Notes: generated by a model not told the origin, from the sequence alone. DNA of 40,110 nucleotides from Enterovibrio norvegicus DSM 15893 (GCF_900115495.1 NZ_FOWR01000045.1:1-40110); one strand, 5' to 3'. Shown: positions 9,427 through 18,501, counted from the first letter of the stretch. Numbers and translations: made by a program.

Positions 9427-10392
9427 ATGAACAAATTAATTTTCTCTACAACACTACTGAGCACGCTCATTTCTACGTCGTCATTTGCCTTTGAGGTGTA
9501 TTCCAATGACGATTCTTCTCTACTTTTAGGCGGCCGAGTCGAACCGCGTTTTAACGTTTCAGATGCAAACGAAGTTAACCCTGGTGATAGCTCTTTTGAG
9601 GACATCAGCCGAGCACGTATCTACATTGATGGCGCAACCCGCGTGAATGATGACGTGTCAGTGTTTGGTTATTACAACGGTGAACTTACCTCAGAGTCCA
9701 ATGCATCGGACATCGAAAACCGATACATGTTTGCAGGTGTTGCGACAGGTTTTGGTGCGTTTTCCTATGGTAAACAGGACTCTGCTCAGGTCATTCTGAC
9801 AGACGTGACTGACATCATGGCAACGTTCGGAGGCAGCGCCTCAGATCTAGTAGAAGGCAACCAAGACAAGCGTGAAAACAACTTTGTTTACGAGCTTGAA
9901 ATTCCTTTTGGTGTGACAGCGACTGCTAACTACATTGCGTCTGATAAAGATGACAATGACAGCGCGGGTCTTTCATTGATCTATGACGATCCGATTGGCT
10001 TTGCCTTTGGTGTAGGTTACGTAGACGGCAAGCAAGTGTTGGGTGCTAATAACGTTGATGCAAACCAAATGAACGTGGTTGCTTCCTACGCCGTGGGTGA
10101 TTTCTACATGGGCGGTATATACGTCTCGGGCGAAATCGACAACGTGGATGTTGACGGTTATGAAATTGCAGCTGCTTACGCGCTAGATGATGTGGTATTT
10201 CGCTATGTCTACAACAACCGTGATGCGGACGATAAAGCGAAGATCTCTGGTTACGAAGTTGATTACCACGCGATCGAAGGGGTTTATAACGTGACCAATA
10301 ACTTCTTGGGTTATGCAGGTTACGAATTCAACCGTCTTGACGGTAAGCAAAACGATGACCAGTTCCAAGCCGGTCTCCGTTATAACTTCTAA
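9427..10392 (+). CDS. Gram-negative outer-membrane porin
   Basis: This 321-residue protein starts with a signal peptide (MNKLIFSTTLL... cleaved probably after SSFA at residue 21). It then shows alternating amphipathic strands rich in Gly, Tyr and Asp and ends in Phe (LRYNF), the C-terminal signal for outer-membrane beta-barrel assembly. Length and pattern fit the general diffusion porins of Vibrionaceae (OmpL/OmpU/PorA-like trimers). It is monocistronic, with a long AT-rich leader and a strong terminator. Loops are acidic (DDND, NRDADDK), as is common in marine porins. Which named porin it corresponds to cannot be settled here. Confidence 0.88.
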   Translation: MNKLIFSTTLLSTLISTSSFAFEVYSNDDSSLLLGGRVEPRFNVSDANEVNPGDSSFEDISRARIYIDGATRVNDDVSVFGYYNGELTSESNASDIENRYMFAGVATGFGAFSYGKQDSAQVILTDVTDIMATFGGSASDLVEGNQDKRENNFVYELEIPFGVTATANYIASDKDDNDSAGLSLIYDDPIGFAFGVGYVDGKQVLGANNVDANQMNVVASYAVGDFYMGGIYVSGEIDNVDVDGYEIAAAYALDDVVFRYVYNNRDADDKAKISGYEVDYHAIEGVYNVTNNFLGYAGYEFNRLDGKQNDDQFQAGLRYNF

Positions 10393-10417
10393 CGGTTAGT
10401 TAGCGCAAAAACCAAAT

Positions 10418-10445
10418 AAAAAAGGAGCCGTTACGGCTCCTTTTT
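10418..10445. terminator. Bidirectional terminator between porin and ychE
   Basis: GGAGCCG and CGGCTCC flank a three-base loop, with an A run before and a T run after. It can serve the plus-strand porin and the minus-strand ychE. Confidence 0.88.
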
Positions 10446-10487
10446 GTGTTGAGAAGGGGGAGAGACGCATTCCGTGCCTGAAGCCGA

Positions 10488-11126
10488 TTAGCTAAGACCG
10501 GGGAAGAGCGCTCGCATCCCATTCGCAATAAATTCAATACCCAGCGCACCAAGGATAAGACCCATGATACGGGTGATAACGTTGATGCCAGTTTGACCTA
10601 AGAACTTCACAATGGATGGGCCAAGGCGCAGCAGTAACCAAATCCCCGCAGAGAACAAACTAATGGTACCAATTAACCCCAAGGTATCTAACGAGCTCGG
10701 ATAGCGGGAAGAATACACAATGGTGGAACTGATGGCGCCAGGTCCTGCCAGCAATGGCATTGCGAGAGGAACCACACCAATCTGTTCGCGGCTGATGGAT
10801 TCTGATTGTTCTTGCTTGTTCTGTTTCACCTCGCCGAGCTTACCGCTCATCATGGTGAAGGCAATGCTGACGAGGAGCATGCCGCCAGCAACACGGAACG
10901 AATCTAGCGAAATGCTAAAAAGATCCAACAACAATTGTCCCGCTAAAAGAGAGACAATCAAGATGGCCGCAACAGCAAGGCTTGCTGTGTAAGCCGTTTT
11001 GTTACGTTCAGCAGGGTCTTGGTGTGCTGTCAAAGACACAAATATCGGCATGATGCCCAGTGGATTCACTGCGGCAAACAGACCAATGAAAAATTGAAAA
11101 AATATTACAAGCTCGATGCTATTCAT
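10488..11126 (-). CDS. ychE: MarC-family inner-membrane protein YchE
   Basis: This 212-residue integral membrane protein of the MarC family has about six hydrophobic segments. Typical motifs are NPLGIMPIFVSLT near residue 22, GGMLLVSIAF, VPLAMPLLAGPGAIS and IMGLILGALGIEF near the C-terminus. The family has been linked to small-molecule or amino-acid transport, but the substrate is unsettled. I started at the ATG at 11126 rather than 18 codons upstream because it matches family N-termini; the ribosome site is weak in both cases. It is divergent from adhE, as ychE is in E. coli, which supports the name. Confidence 0.87.
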   Translation of the reverse strand: MNSIELVIFFQFFIGLFAAVNPLGIMPIFVSLTAHQDPAERNKTAYTASLAVAAILIVSLLAGQLLLDLFSISLDSFRVAGGMLLVSIAFTMMSGKLGEVKQNKQEQSESISREQIGVVPLAMPLLAGPGAISSTIVYSSRYPSSLDTLGLIGTISLFSAGIWLLLRLGPSIVKFLGQTGINVITRIMGLILGALGIEFIANGMRALFPGLS

Positions 11127-11360
11127 TCCAATGACTCGATGGGTGACACGATAATCTGATTTCGATCGCAAATATCTCAATCATCGGCGCTAGTATAGCG
11201 TCGAATTATTAAATGCCAATTGCTAGATAGCGAGGGATCATCTAGCAACGAATTTATTGAATCGGATATTAATGGATATAAGCAGTGAAAATAATTTAAA
11301 TATATTTAAAACAGATAGATAGTTTCATTGGAAAGCTGAGCTTACGCGGTTTGATACTGG

Positions 11361-11382
11361 AGTAAATATGACATTGATCACA
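11361..11382. promoter_or_regulatory. CRP-like site upstream of adhE
   Basis: TATGA-N6-TCACA with the exact 5-6-5 spacing of a CRP site (core 11367-11382); about 16 of 22 positions agree with the wide CRP consensus. It lies about 350 bases before adhE and about 235 bases before ychE, so either gene could be the target. Confidence 0.4.
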
Positions 11383-11562
11383 TTAAAATAACTTATTCAA
11401 CAAATGGCAATGAAAGTAGTTATGCATGTGTATGAGCCACGAAAGCAGTGTGTTACATTCCCGTGGTTTTGTTGTGGGAATTGGTCAATAAAGCCAATGT
11501 TAGCCTGCGATCTGTCTAGTAAATGTACAATAAACGAAAATATTTATGAAAGTTTACTACAT

Positions 11563-11576
11563 ATGATCCTGATCAA
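11563..11576. promoter_or_regulatory. FNR-like box upstream of adhE
   Basis: ATGAT-N4-ATCAA matches the FNR consensus TTGAT-N4-ATCAA at nine of ten defined positions. It is centred about 160 bases before the adhE start. Anaerobic control of adhE fits its fermentative role, but binding is inferred. Confidence 0.45.
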
Positions 11577-11730
11577 TTTCCTAAGTTTGTGAAAATCTAT
11601 AATCGGTTTTGAAAGTTATTTACTAAATGCTTGCCCAAGCTCACTGAGGAAGTGTGATGCTTAGGCCTCTAACAAAACGAGCATGTAGTTACTAAATAAT
11701 TTTCAAACTTTAGGTATGTAGGAGACAACT

Positions 11731-14433
11731 ATGCCTGTAACGAATGTAGCTGAACTCAACGCAATGGTTGAGCGCGTCAAAAAAGCGCAGAAAGAATTCG
11801 CGACTTACTCTCAAGAGCAAGTTGATAAAATCTTCCGTGCTGCTTCTCTAGCTGCTAACAACGCCCGTATTCCTCTGGCACAACAAGCTGTCGAAGAATC
11901 TGGCATGGGTATTGTCGAAGACAAGGTTATTAAAAACCACTTCGCTTCTGAATTTATCTACAACAAATACAAAGACGAAAAAACCTGCGGCATCTTGGAA
12001 GAAAACGACGAGTTCGGTACTTTCACTATCGCTGAACCAGTAGGTATCATCTGCGGTATCGTTCCAACCACCAACCCAACCTCAACGGCTATCTTCAAAT
12101 CTCTTATCTCTTTGAAGACACGTAACGGTATTATCTTTTCGCCACACCCACGTGCTAAAAACTCAACGAACGACGCTGCGAAGCTGGTTCTTGATGCTGC
12201 CGTTGCTGCTGGCGCACCAAAAGACATCATCGGTTGGATCGACGAGCCATCTGTAGAACTGTCTAACCTTCTTATGAAGCACGATGACATTAACCTTATC
12301 CTTGCAACTGGTGGTCCAGGCATGGTTAAAGCGGCTTACTCTTCAGGTAAACCTGCTATCGGTGTAGGCGCAGGTAACGTGCCGGTTGTTATCGATGAAA
12401 CGGCTGACGTGAAACGCGCAGTGGCTTCTATTCTGATGTCTAAAACGTTCGATAACGGTGTTGTGTGTGCTTCTGAGCAAGCGGCAATCGTTGTTGACTC
12501 TGTTTACGACGAAGTGAAAGCACGTTTTGCTTCTCACAAAGGTCATGTACTAAGCAAAGACGACGCAGCGAAAGTGCGTAAAGTCCTGCTTATCGACGGT
12601 GCGCTTAACGCGAAGATCGTTGGCCAACCAGCAGTTAAGATCGCTGAAATGGCAGGCGTAACAGTACCTGCTGACACCAAAGTACTTATCGGTGAAGGTC
12701 TAGGTAAAGTGTCTTATGACGACGAGTTCGCACATGAGAAACTGTCTCCAACTCTGGGTCTGTTCCGCGCTGATGATTTCGAAGATGCTGTTGCTCAAGC
12801 AGTGACCATGGTTGAAATCGGCGGTATCGGCCACACGTCTGGTCTTTACACTAACCAAGACGTTAACCAAGACCGCATCCGTTACTTCGGTGACAAGATG
12901 AAAACGGCTCGTATCCTTGTCAACATCCCAACCACTCACGGTGGTATCGGTGACCTGTACAACTTTAATGTTGCACCATCACTGACGTTGGGTTGTGGTT
13001 CTTGGGGTGGTAACTCTATCTCTGAGAACGTAGGTCCTAAGCACCTTATCAACAAGAAGACTGTAGCGAAGCGAGCTGAAAACATGCTGTGGCACAAACT
13101 ACCGAAATCAATCTACTTCCGCCGTGGTAGCCTACCAATCGCACTTGGTGATTTGGAAGGCAAGAAACGCGCGATGATCGTGACTGACCGCTTCCTGTTC
13201 AACAACGGTTACTCTGACGAAATCGTTGCGTTGTTGAAAGCGCAAGGCATGGAAGTGCAGACGTTCTTCGAAGTAGAAGCCGATCCAACATTGTCTGTTG
13301 TAGAGAAAGGTGCTGCAGCAATGCAGAGCTTCCAACCTGACGTAATCATCGCATTGGGCGGCGGTTCACCGATGGATGCAGCGAAAATCATGTGGGTAAT
13401 GTACGAGCACCCAGAAACGCATTTCGAAGAACTAGCAATGCGCTTCATGGACATCCGTAAACGTATCTACAAATTCCCTAAAATGGGTAAAAAAGCGGAA
13501 TTGGTTTGTATCACAACCACGTCAGGTACGGGTTCAGAAGTCACACCTTTCGCGGTTGTTACTGATGACAAGACTGGCGCAAAATACCCACTGGCTGACT
13601 ACGAGTTGACACCACAAATGGCAATCGTAGATGCAAACCTAGTGATGAACATGCCTAAATCGCTAACCGCATTCGGTGGTTACGATGCAGTGACTCACGC
13701 ACTAGAAGCATACGTATCTGTTCTTGCGAACGAGTATTCTGATGGTCAAGCACTTCAAGCTCTGAAGATGCTGAAAGAATACCTACCATCAAGCTACGCG
13801 AACGGTGCAACTGACCCAATCGCGCGTGAGAAAGTACACAATGCAGCGACCATCGCAGGTATCGCGTTTGCTAACGCATTCCTAGGTGTATGTCACTCAA
13901 TGGCGCACAAAATCGGTGCTGAGTTCCACCTACCACACGGTCTGGCGAACGCACTACTGATTTCTAACGTGGTTCGTTACAACGCGAATGACAACCCAAC
14001 AAAACAAACAGCATTCTCTCAGTACGACCGCCCACAAGCACGTCGTCGCTACGCAGAAGTTGCTGAGCACTTAGGTCTAGCGCAAATCGGTGACAGCACA
14101 GCGCAGAAAATCGAGCGTCTACTTGCTTGGTTGGAAGAGTTGAAACTAAACCTAGATATCCCATTGTCTATCCAAGCGGCGGGTGTATCTGAGTCTGACT
14201 TCCTTGCGAAACTGGATGAGCTAGCAGTAGAAGCATTCGATGACCAATGTACTGGTGCAAACCCACGCTACCCATTGATCACTGAGCTGAAAGAAGTGCT
14301 GGTTGCTTCTTACTACGGTAACGCATTTGTTGAAGGTGAAACGTTCGAAGGTACAACTGTTATCAAGAAGAAAGCAGACCAAGAAGCCGCGAAACCAGCA
14401 GCAAAAACAAAAAAAGAAGCAGCTAAAGCGTAA
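11731..14433 (+). CDS. adhE: Bifunctional acetaldehyde-CoA / alcohol dehydrogenase
   Basis: This 900-residue fusion has an N-terminal CoA-acylating aldehyde dehydrogenase (about 1-440) with Cys246 in NGVVCASEQ, joined to a C-terminal iron-dependent alcohol dehydrogenase (about 450-870). The latter has GGGSPMDAAK, TTSGTGSEVTPF and the iron-ligand histidines in HSMAHKIGAEFHLPHG. AdhE reduces acetyl-CoA to ethanol in two NADH-dependent steps and forms spirosomes in the cytoplasm. TAGGAG lies before the ATG. The last 25 or so residues form a Lys/Ala-rich tail (AAKPAAKTKKEAAKA) beyond the catalytic domain. Codon use is strongly biased, as expected for a highly expressed gene. Confidence 0.98.
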   Translation: MPVTNVAELNAMVERVKKAQKEFATYSQEQVDKIFRAASLAANNARIPLAQQAVEESGMGIVEDKVIKNHFASEFIYNKYKDEKTCGILEENDEFGTFTIAEPVGIICGIVPTTNPTSTAIFKSLISLKTRNGIIFSPHPRAKNSTNDAAKLVLDAAVAAGAPKDIIGWIDEPSVELSNLLMKHDDINLILATGGPGMVKAAYSSGKPAIGVGAGNVPVVIDETADVKRAVASILMSKTFDNGVVCASEQAAIVVDSVYDEVKARFASHKGHVLSKDDAAKVRKVLLIDGALNAKIVGQPAVKIAEMAGVTVPADTKVLIGEGLGKVSYDDEFAHEKLSPTLGLFRADDFEDAVAQAVTMVEIGGIGHTSGLYTNQDVNQDRIRYFGDKMKTARILVNIPTTHGGIGDLYNFNVAPSLTLGCGSWGGNSISENVGPKHLINKKTVAKRAENMLWHKLPKSIYFRRGSLPIALGDLEGKKRAMIVTDRFLFNNGYSDEIVALLKAQGMEVQTFFEVEADPTLSVVEKGAAAMQSFQPDVIIALGGGSPMDAAKIMWVMYEHPETHFEELAMRFMDIRKRIYKFPKMGKKAELVCITTTSGTGSEVTPFAVVTDDKTGAKYPLADYELTPQMAIVDANLVMNMPKSLTAFGGYDAVTHALEAYVSVLANEYSDGQALQALKMLKEYLPSSYANGATDPIAREKVHNAATIAGIAFANAFLGVCHSMAHKIGAEFHLPHGLANALLISNVVRYNANDNPTKQTAFSQYDRPQARRRYAEVAEHLGLAQIGDSTAQKIERLLAWLEELKLNLDIPLSIQAAGVSESDFLAKLDELAVEAFDDQCTGANPRYPLITELKEVLVASYYGNAFVEGETFEGTTVIKKKADQEAAKPAAKTKKEAAKA

Positions 14434-14456
14434 TGCGATAACTGATTCTTAGAAAG

Positions 14457-14481
14457 AAGCCCGCAGATGCGGGCTTTTTTT
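14457..14481 (+). terminator. Terminator of adhE
   Basis: GCCCGC and GCGGGC around an AGAT loop, followed by seven T. The converging SDR gene ends 25 bases further on and may use it in the other direction. Confidence 0.9.
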
Positions 14482-14505
14482 ATGGTTTTTTCGGGAATGC
14501 TTTGC

Positions 14506-15180
14506 TCAGCTAGCGGCTTCGAGAATACGTCCTGTGAAGCTGTCGTTTTCTACGATATACGCAGCCCCATCAATCATGTCGTAGTTAATAGCAGGGTGAT
14601 GATGGATGAGCCCTTTGTCGTTGTGACGTAGACGTGGTAATACACCCCCAACACGAATGTTTGCGTGTTCAAGTTCTTGCGCCCAACTTCGTGTAAGCCC
14701 TCTGATCACCGCATTTGAACTGTCGAGTGTGATTTCTTCTTCCATGTCTGTTAGTACACCAGGAATATTAACAATCACACCTTTGCGTCCGGTATCGAGC
14801 ATATTGAACGCGGCACCGCGACCGAACAGGTACAAATTGGATGCGACATCTGCAATGGTTTGATTGACCGTATCGCTGCTTGCCAAGAGACAAGGTAGAC
14901 CACCGGCTTGCCAATAGTTGATCAGAACATCCACCGCACCCATTTCGCGGTTGACCTCTTCAAACAGATAAGAAATGTTATCCACATCTCTGCTCTCCAG
15001 GAGGAAGGAATAACAACTGCCACCCGCCGTTAAACAGGATTCATAGGTTGCCTGAAGTTTTTGGCAATCCGTATCAACCAACGCCACGCGCGCTCTAAGT
15101 TTGCAGAAATGCTCGGCCATTGCGCGGCCTGTTGGTGTTCCTGCTGCTGTAATTACAATGACGGATTTGGCAATATCCAT
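14506..15180 (-). CDS. Short-chain dehydrogenase/reductase-like protein lacking the YxxxK catalytic pair
   Basis: This 224-residue protein has an SDR-type Rossmann fold. It shows VIVITAAGTPTGRAMAE for the dinucleotide loop, VALVDTD at the end of strand 2, DVLINYWQAGG in the position of the NNAG motif, and SNAVIRGLTRSWAQELEH for the active-site helix. In that helix the catalytic Lys position is Asn and the Tyr four residues before it is Leu. Classical SDR redox chemistry is therefore unlikely, and it may bind a nucleotide or act as a regulatory subunit. It converges on adhE. Three TTTGCACA repeats lie in its upstream region. No substrate can be proposed. Confidence 0.75.
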   Translation of the reverse strand: MDIAKSVIVITAAGTPTGRAMAEHFCKLRARVALVDTDCQKLQATYESCLTAGGSCYSFLLESRDVDNISYLFEEVNREMGAVDVLINYWQAGGLPCLLASSDTVNQTIADVASNLYLFGRGAAFNMLDTGRKGVIVNIPGVLTDMEEEITLDSSNAVIRGLTRSWAQELEHANIRVGGVLPRLRHNDKGLIHHHPAINYDMIDGAAYIVENDSFTGRILEAAS

Positions 15181-15306
15181 TGTCTGACCTTACTTATCTA
15201 TTTACGACACAACCATTGTTATACTGCTTTCATTAACAACTTATACCCAGCTTTTTAAGGGGTGGATAACAATCTTGGACCATGATCTGCGAAAGTGGTA
15301 TGAAGA

Positions 15307-15339
15307 TGTGCAAAAAAGAGTGTGCAAACTGTGTGCAAA
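15307..15339 (-). promoter_or_regulatory. Three direct TTTGCACA repeats upstream of the SDR gene
   Basis: TGTGCAAA occurs on the plus strand at 15307, 15321 and 15332 (TTTGCACA on the minus strand), two of them 11 bases apart. They lie 127-159 bases before the start of the minus-strand SDR-like gene, where an operator would be expected. The regulator is unknown. Confidence 0.35.
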
Positions 15340-15447
15340 GTTAATTTTTTAGGAAGTGATCACAGTTATGTTTTATTTGGTAATCTAGCTTGAAGCTGAC
15401 GTGGGATCGTGATAGGTGTCGATGCTTAGTGTTTAAGAATCAATGTG

Positions 15448-15957
15448 TTAGGCGTGGGCGCTTAGCTCTTGATAGCGTTTTGCAATAACGAGTTGATTAT
15501 AAAGGTTTACCGGATCCAGTTCGGTAGTTGTGCGGTTTTCAGCAGCTAGCTTTCTACGCTGATGACCTGACAAGTTATGGTACACATCTTCGCCCAAATC
15601 ATGTGTTCCAAATGCAGGAAAATGTAGTGCAGAAGGTGAAACGCAATGGTTCAAACGCGCACTGTCGATCCCTGATTGATGAAAGGCATCTGCTTGTTTT
15701 CCACAAAGATCGTAATCAATCTCCTCCGCTGAAAGACGAGCTGGCTCCGGAAGATTGAGCGCTTTTCGTAAATCGGCGTCTGTCGATTTTTCTGGATAAG
15801 GAGGATCGAGAGGGGTGGTCTCTGTTGCATCCACAGAGAGCAGTGCAAGCATCAAAGCAAAATCCGAACGACGGCCTTGTGTCACAGCATGGCTAAGCTG
15901 ATCGCCTAACTGAACATCTGTGATTAAATTGGCTTTGTCGAGTGCGTGAATTTGCAT
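15448..15957 (-). CDS. Conserved protein of the VC2046/SO_2500 family
   Basis: This 169-residue soluble protein has no signal or membrane segment. Its N-terminal half contains LGDQLSHAVTQGRRSDFALMLALLS, which I recognise as the hallmark of the uncharacterised VC2046/SO_2500 family of Vibrio and Shewanella. The C-terminal half is basic and polar (SGHQRRKLAAENR). No catalytic motif is apparent and the function is not known. The ribosome site before the ATG is weak (TAGAG). It lies between the SDR-like gene and metY, all on the minus strand but with separate spacing. Confidence 0.75.
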   Translation of the reverse strand: MQIHALDKANLITDVQLGDQLSHAVTQGRRSDFALMLALLSVDATETTPLDPPYPEKSTDADLRKALNLPEPARLSAEEIDYDLCGKQADAFHQSGIDSARLNHCVSPSALHFPAFGTHDLGEDVYHNLSGHQRRKLAAENRTTTELDPVNLYNQLVIAKRYQELSAHA

Positions 15958-16075
15958 AATTCTCTACGGTCATGTCGGATACCTTTTTTGTATCGGCATG
16001 AATGACCGTTGCTTTAGGCTTTATTTCACTCTTTTTTCATTTGGTTACGGGCGGTTAGAGAATATCCAAAAACGG

Positions 16076-16100
16076 AAAAAGCCCGCGATGCGGGCTTTTT
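16076..16100. terminator. Terminator downstream of metY
   Basis: GCCCGC-GAT-GCGGGC stem (16081-16095) with five A before and five T after. It lies 50 bases beyond the metY stop on the minus strand. Confidence 0.85.
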
Positions 16101-16151
16101 AGTTGCAACATGACAATGAAGGCCGCGGTTGCTGATAGTTAAGATGTCGCG

Positions 16152-17420
16152 CTACGCGTTCAGCGCTTGCTCTAAATCAGCAAGAATGTCATCAATGTGC
16201 TCAATACCCACAGACAAACGAATCATTTCTGGTGAAACGCCTGCTTGCGCTTGTTCATCTTCGCTCATCTGACGGTGCGTGGTCGAAGCAGGGTGGCACG
16301 CCAGTGATTTAGCATCACCAATGTTAACCAAACGCTTAAACAACGCCAAAGCATCATAGAAACGTACACCCGCTTCATAACCGTCCTTCATGCCAAAGGA
16401 AAGAATCGCAGAAGGTTGCCCTTTCATGTATTTCTGCGCAAGTGCATGGTGCTCAGAATCTGGCAAACCTGCATAGCTTACCCAGCTCACTTTCTCGTGA
16501 CCTTGAAGGTATTCAGCCACTTTCAACGCATTTTCTACATGACGTTCCATACGCAATGACAGCGTCTCCAACCCTTGCATCAACATAAATGCATTCATCG
16601 GAGACAGTGCTGCGCCTGTGTTTCGAAGTGGCACCGTACGGGCTCGGCCAATGAACGCGGCATCCCCAAATGCTTCCGTATATACCACACCGTGGTAAGC
16701 CGCTTCGGGCTGGTTAAACACAGGGAACCGCGTTTTGTGTTGGGCCCAAGGGAATTTACCGGAATCTACGATGACACCGCCCAGCGTTGTGCCGTGGCCG
16801 CCAATGTACTTGGTGAGTGAGTGAACAACGATATCAGCGCCATGTTCGATAGGTTTACACAACACAGGTGTAGCAACCGTGTTATCCACAATCACTGGCA
16901 CGCCTTGCGCATGGGCAAGCTCAGCCACCTTCGCTAAATCGACAATGTTGCCCGCAGGGTTACCAATACTTTCGCAGTAAACCGCCTTTGTATTTTCATC
17001 AATCAAAGCCGCCAGGCTTTCAGGTTTATCGTCTTTTGCGAATCGAACTTCAATGCCTTGCTTTGGTAGCATGTGCGCAAACAAGGTGTAAGTGCCGCCG
17101 TAAAGCTGTGGCGTAGACACGATGTTGTCACCCATTTCAGCCAAGGTTTGAATTGCGTAGTTGATTGCTGCGCTGCCCGCGCTCACAACCAAACCTGCAA
17201 TGCCACCTTCCAATGCGGCCATACGTTGTTCAAGCACGTCATTGGTTGGGTTCATTATACGGGTATAGATGTTGCCGGGAACGGCGAGGTTAAACAGATC
17301 TGCACCGTGTTGGGCGCTGTCGAACTCATAAGCAACGGTCTGGTAAATCGGCGTTGCAACAGACTTCGTCGTAGGGTCAGTTTGATAGCCAGCGTGAATC
17401 GAGAGCGTTTCGTCTTTCAT
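16152..17420 (-). CDS. metY: O-acetylhomoserine sulfhydrylase / aminocarboxypropyltransferase
   Basis: This 422-residue PLP enzyme belongs to the Cys/Met metabolism family and starts MKDETLSIHAGYQTDPTTKS. The PLP lysine is Lys204 in HSLTKYIGGHG; SAGSAAINYAI and the C-terminal LACHPASTTHRQM are also typical. At 420-430 aa it fits MetY rather than MetB or MetC (about 390 aa). MetY makes homocysteine from O-acetylhomoserine and sulfide in the cytoplasm. I chose the ATG at 17420 because AAGGA lies 6 bases upstream; an open start nine codons earlier lacks this. No clear tandem MetJ boxes were found upstream. Confidence 0.92.
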   Translation of the reverse strand: MKDETLSIHAGYQTDPTTKSVATPIYQTVAYEFDSAQHGADLFNLAVPGNIYTRIMNPTNDVLEQRMAALEGGIAGLVVSAGSAAINYAIQTLAEMGDNIVSTPQLYGGTYTLFAHMLPKQGIEVRFAKDDKPESLAALIDENTKAVYCESIGNPAGNIVDLAKVAELAHAQGVPVIVDNTVATPVLCKPIEHGADIVVHSLTKYIGGHGTTLGGVIVDSGKFPWAQHKTRFPVFNQPEAAYHGVVYTEAFGDAAFIGRARTVPLRNTGAALSPMNAFMLMQGLETLSLRMERHVENALKVAEYLQGHEKVSWVSYAGLPDSEHHALAQKYMKGQPSAILSFGMKDGYEAGVRFYDALALFKRLVNIGDAKSLACHPASTTHRQMSEDEQAQAGVSPEMIRLSVGIEHIDDILADLEQALNA

Positions 17421-17646
17421 TTTTCGTCCTTGATAGGCGATAACCAAACGTATGACTATCGCACAAAGAAAACGTCGTTAGTTTGTATTCCCTCAAGGTT
17501 TTCAACATTCGACCGACGGGCGTTAGCGTCTACGCAGTAACAATAATCATTCGAGGCACTTCGCATTTATTGCCTTTTGCTAAACCTAGAGTATTAAGTT
17601 GTTCATACACTTTAGCGAGCACCCATGAACGAAAGGTAGGCGCGGT

Positions 17647-18501
17647 ATGGCGTTGAATGTCTTCTTAACACGTTGGATTTTCCATCTTTTCACGTGGAGT
17701 TTTCTCGTTGTTTTTTTAGTATGGATTGTACTTTCGGCGACCTTAGACGATGCAGGCATCTATGAAGAGATGCTGTGCCTAGGTTTGGGCATATCCATGG
17801 CCTATGAATGCGTGCTTCATAAAAAGACACTCAAAGAGCGTTGGTTATGGCTGGGGTGGGCGATATTTGGTGTGGGTAATCTACTCGATGTATTAGACGA
17901 GATAATCAATAACGAGGAATTGAGACTCTTATACTTGGATACCAGCCTGAAGATACTCGGCATTATGGTGATTTGCTACGCCTTTCTAAAGCAGATTTTA
18001 TCGCGAGAAAAATTGATTCACCGACTTGCTGAGGAGGCCAGAATCAACACATCTCTTCGCGACCGCCTTTATCGAGATGCACGAATCGATGAACTTACTC
18101 AGCTGGGAAACCGCCGAGCCTGTTTTGAAAAAATGAATCAACTGAATAAAACCAACGATGTTCTTTACTACTTGGATTTAGACAATTTTAAGCAATGTAA
18201 TGACAACTATGGTCATCAGGTAGGAGATAAGGTGCTGAACATATTCGGTCGATACATGACGGAGTATTTCGGAACGCACCTCAGTTTTCGTGTCGGTGGG
18301 GATGAGTTTGTTGCTTTCGGTCCCGGCAAAGAAGACCTCGATACATTGACCAAGAAGCTCGTACCGGGCATCGAAAAATATGGCGTGTCCGTCAGCATTG
18401 GTATGATTGAACTCAGCGCCCACGACAACATTGATGAGCTGTTAAACATGGCTGATCAAGAAATGTATCGCGTTAAATTTCGCCGTCAACCGCGAGTCTG
18501 A
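17647..18501 (+). CDS. Membrane-bound diguanylate cyclase (GGDEF)
   Basis: This 284-residue protein has an N-terminal membrane region of about 115 residues with roughly four hydrophobic segments, a short linker helix, and one GGDEF domain. RIDELTQLGNRRA, DLDNFKQCNDNYGH and the intact GGDEF at 217-221 predict diguanylate cyclase activity that makes c-di-GMP from two GTP. The RxxD inhibitory site normally just before the active site is absent (FGTH in its place), so product inhibition is not expected. No known sensory domain is recognisable in the membrane part. Its 3' end overlaps that of the converging DUF1275 gene by 16 bases. Confidence 0.88.
   Translation: MALNVFLTRWIFHLFTWSFLVVFLVWIVLSATLDDAGIYEEMLCLGLGISMAYECVLHKKTLKERWLWLGWAIFGVGNLLDVLDEIINNEELRLLYLDTSLKILGIMVICYAFLKQILSREKLIHRLAEEARINTSLRDRLYRDARIDELTQLGNRRACFEKMNQLNKTNDVLYYLDLDNFKQCNDNYGHQVGDKVLNIFGRYMTEYFGTHLSFRVGGDEFVAFGPGKEDLDTLTKKLVPGIEKYGVSVSIGMIELSAHDNIDELLNMADQEMYRVKFRRQPRV

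Larger units (their letters stand above)
11127..11730. other. Divergent regulatory region between ychE and adhE
   Basis: About 600 AT-rich bases without a convincing gene. The region contains a CRP-like site and an FNR-like site (listed separately) and AGGAG before adhE. A 62-codon frame at 11404-11592 has no ribosome site and no recognisable composition, and I do not accept it. The long leader is consistent with the redox-controlled expression known for adhE in enterics and vibrios. Confidence 0.55.

Noticed and set aside
11404-11592. A 62-codon frame in the adhE leader
   Set aside because: It has no ribosome site and lies in an AT-rich regulatory region. It overlaps the FNR-like site.
17421-17646. 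MetJ boxes upstream of metY
   Set aside because: Only one imperfect AGACG-like octamer was seen near 17526. Tandem boxes are needed for a credible MetJ operator.
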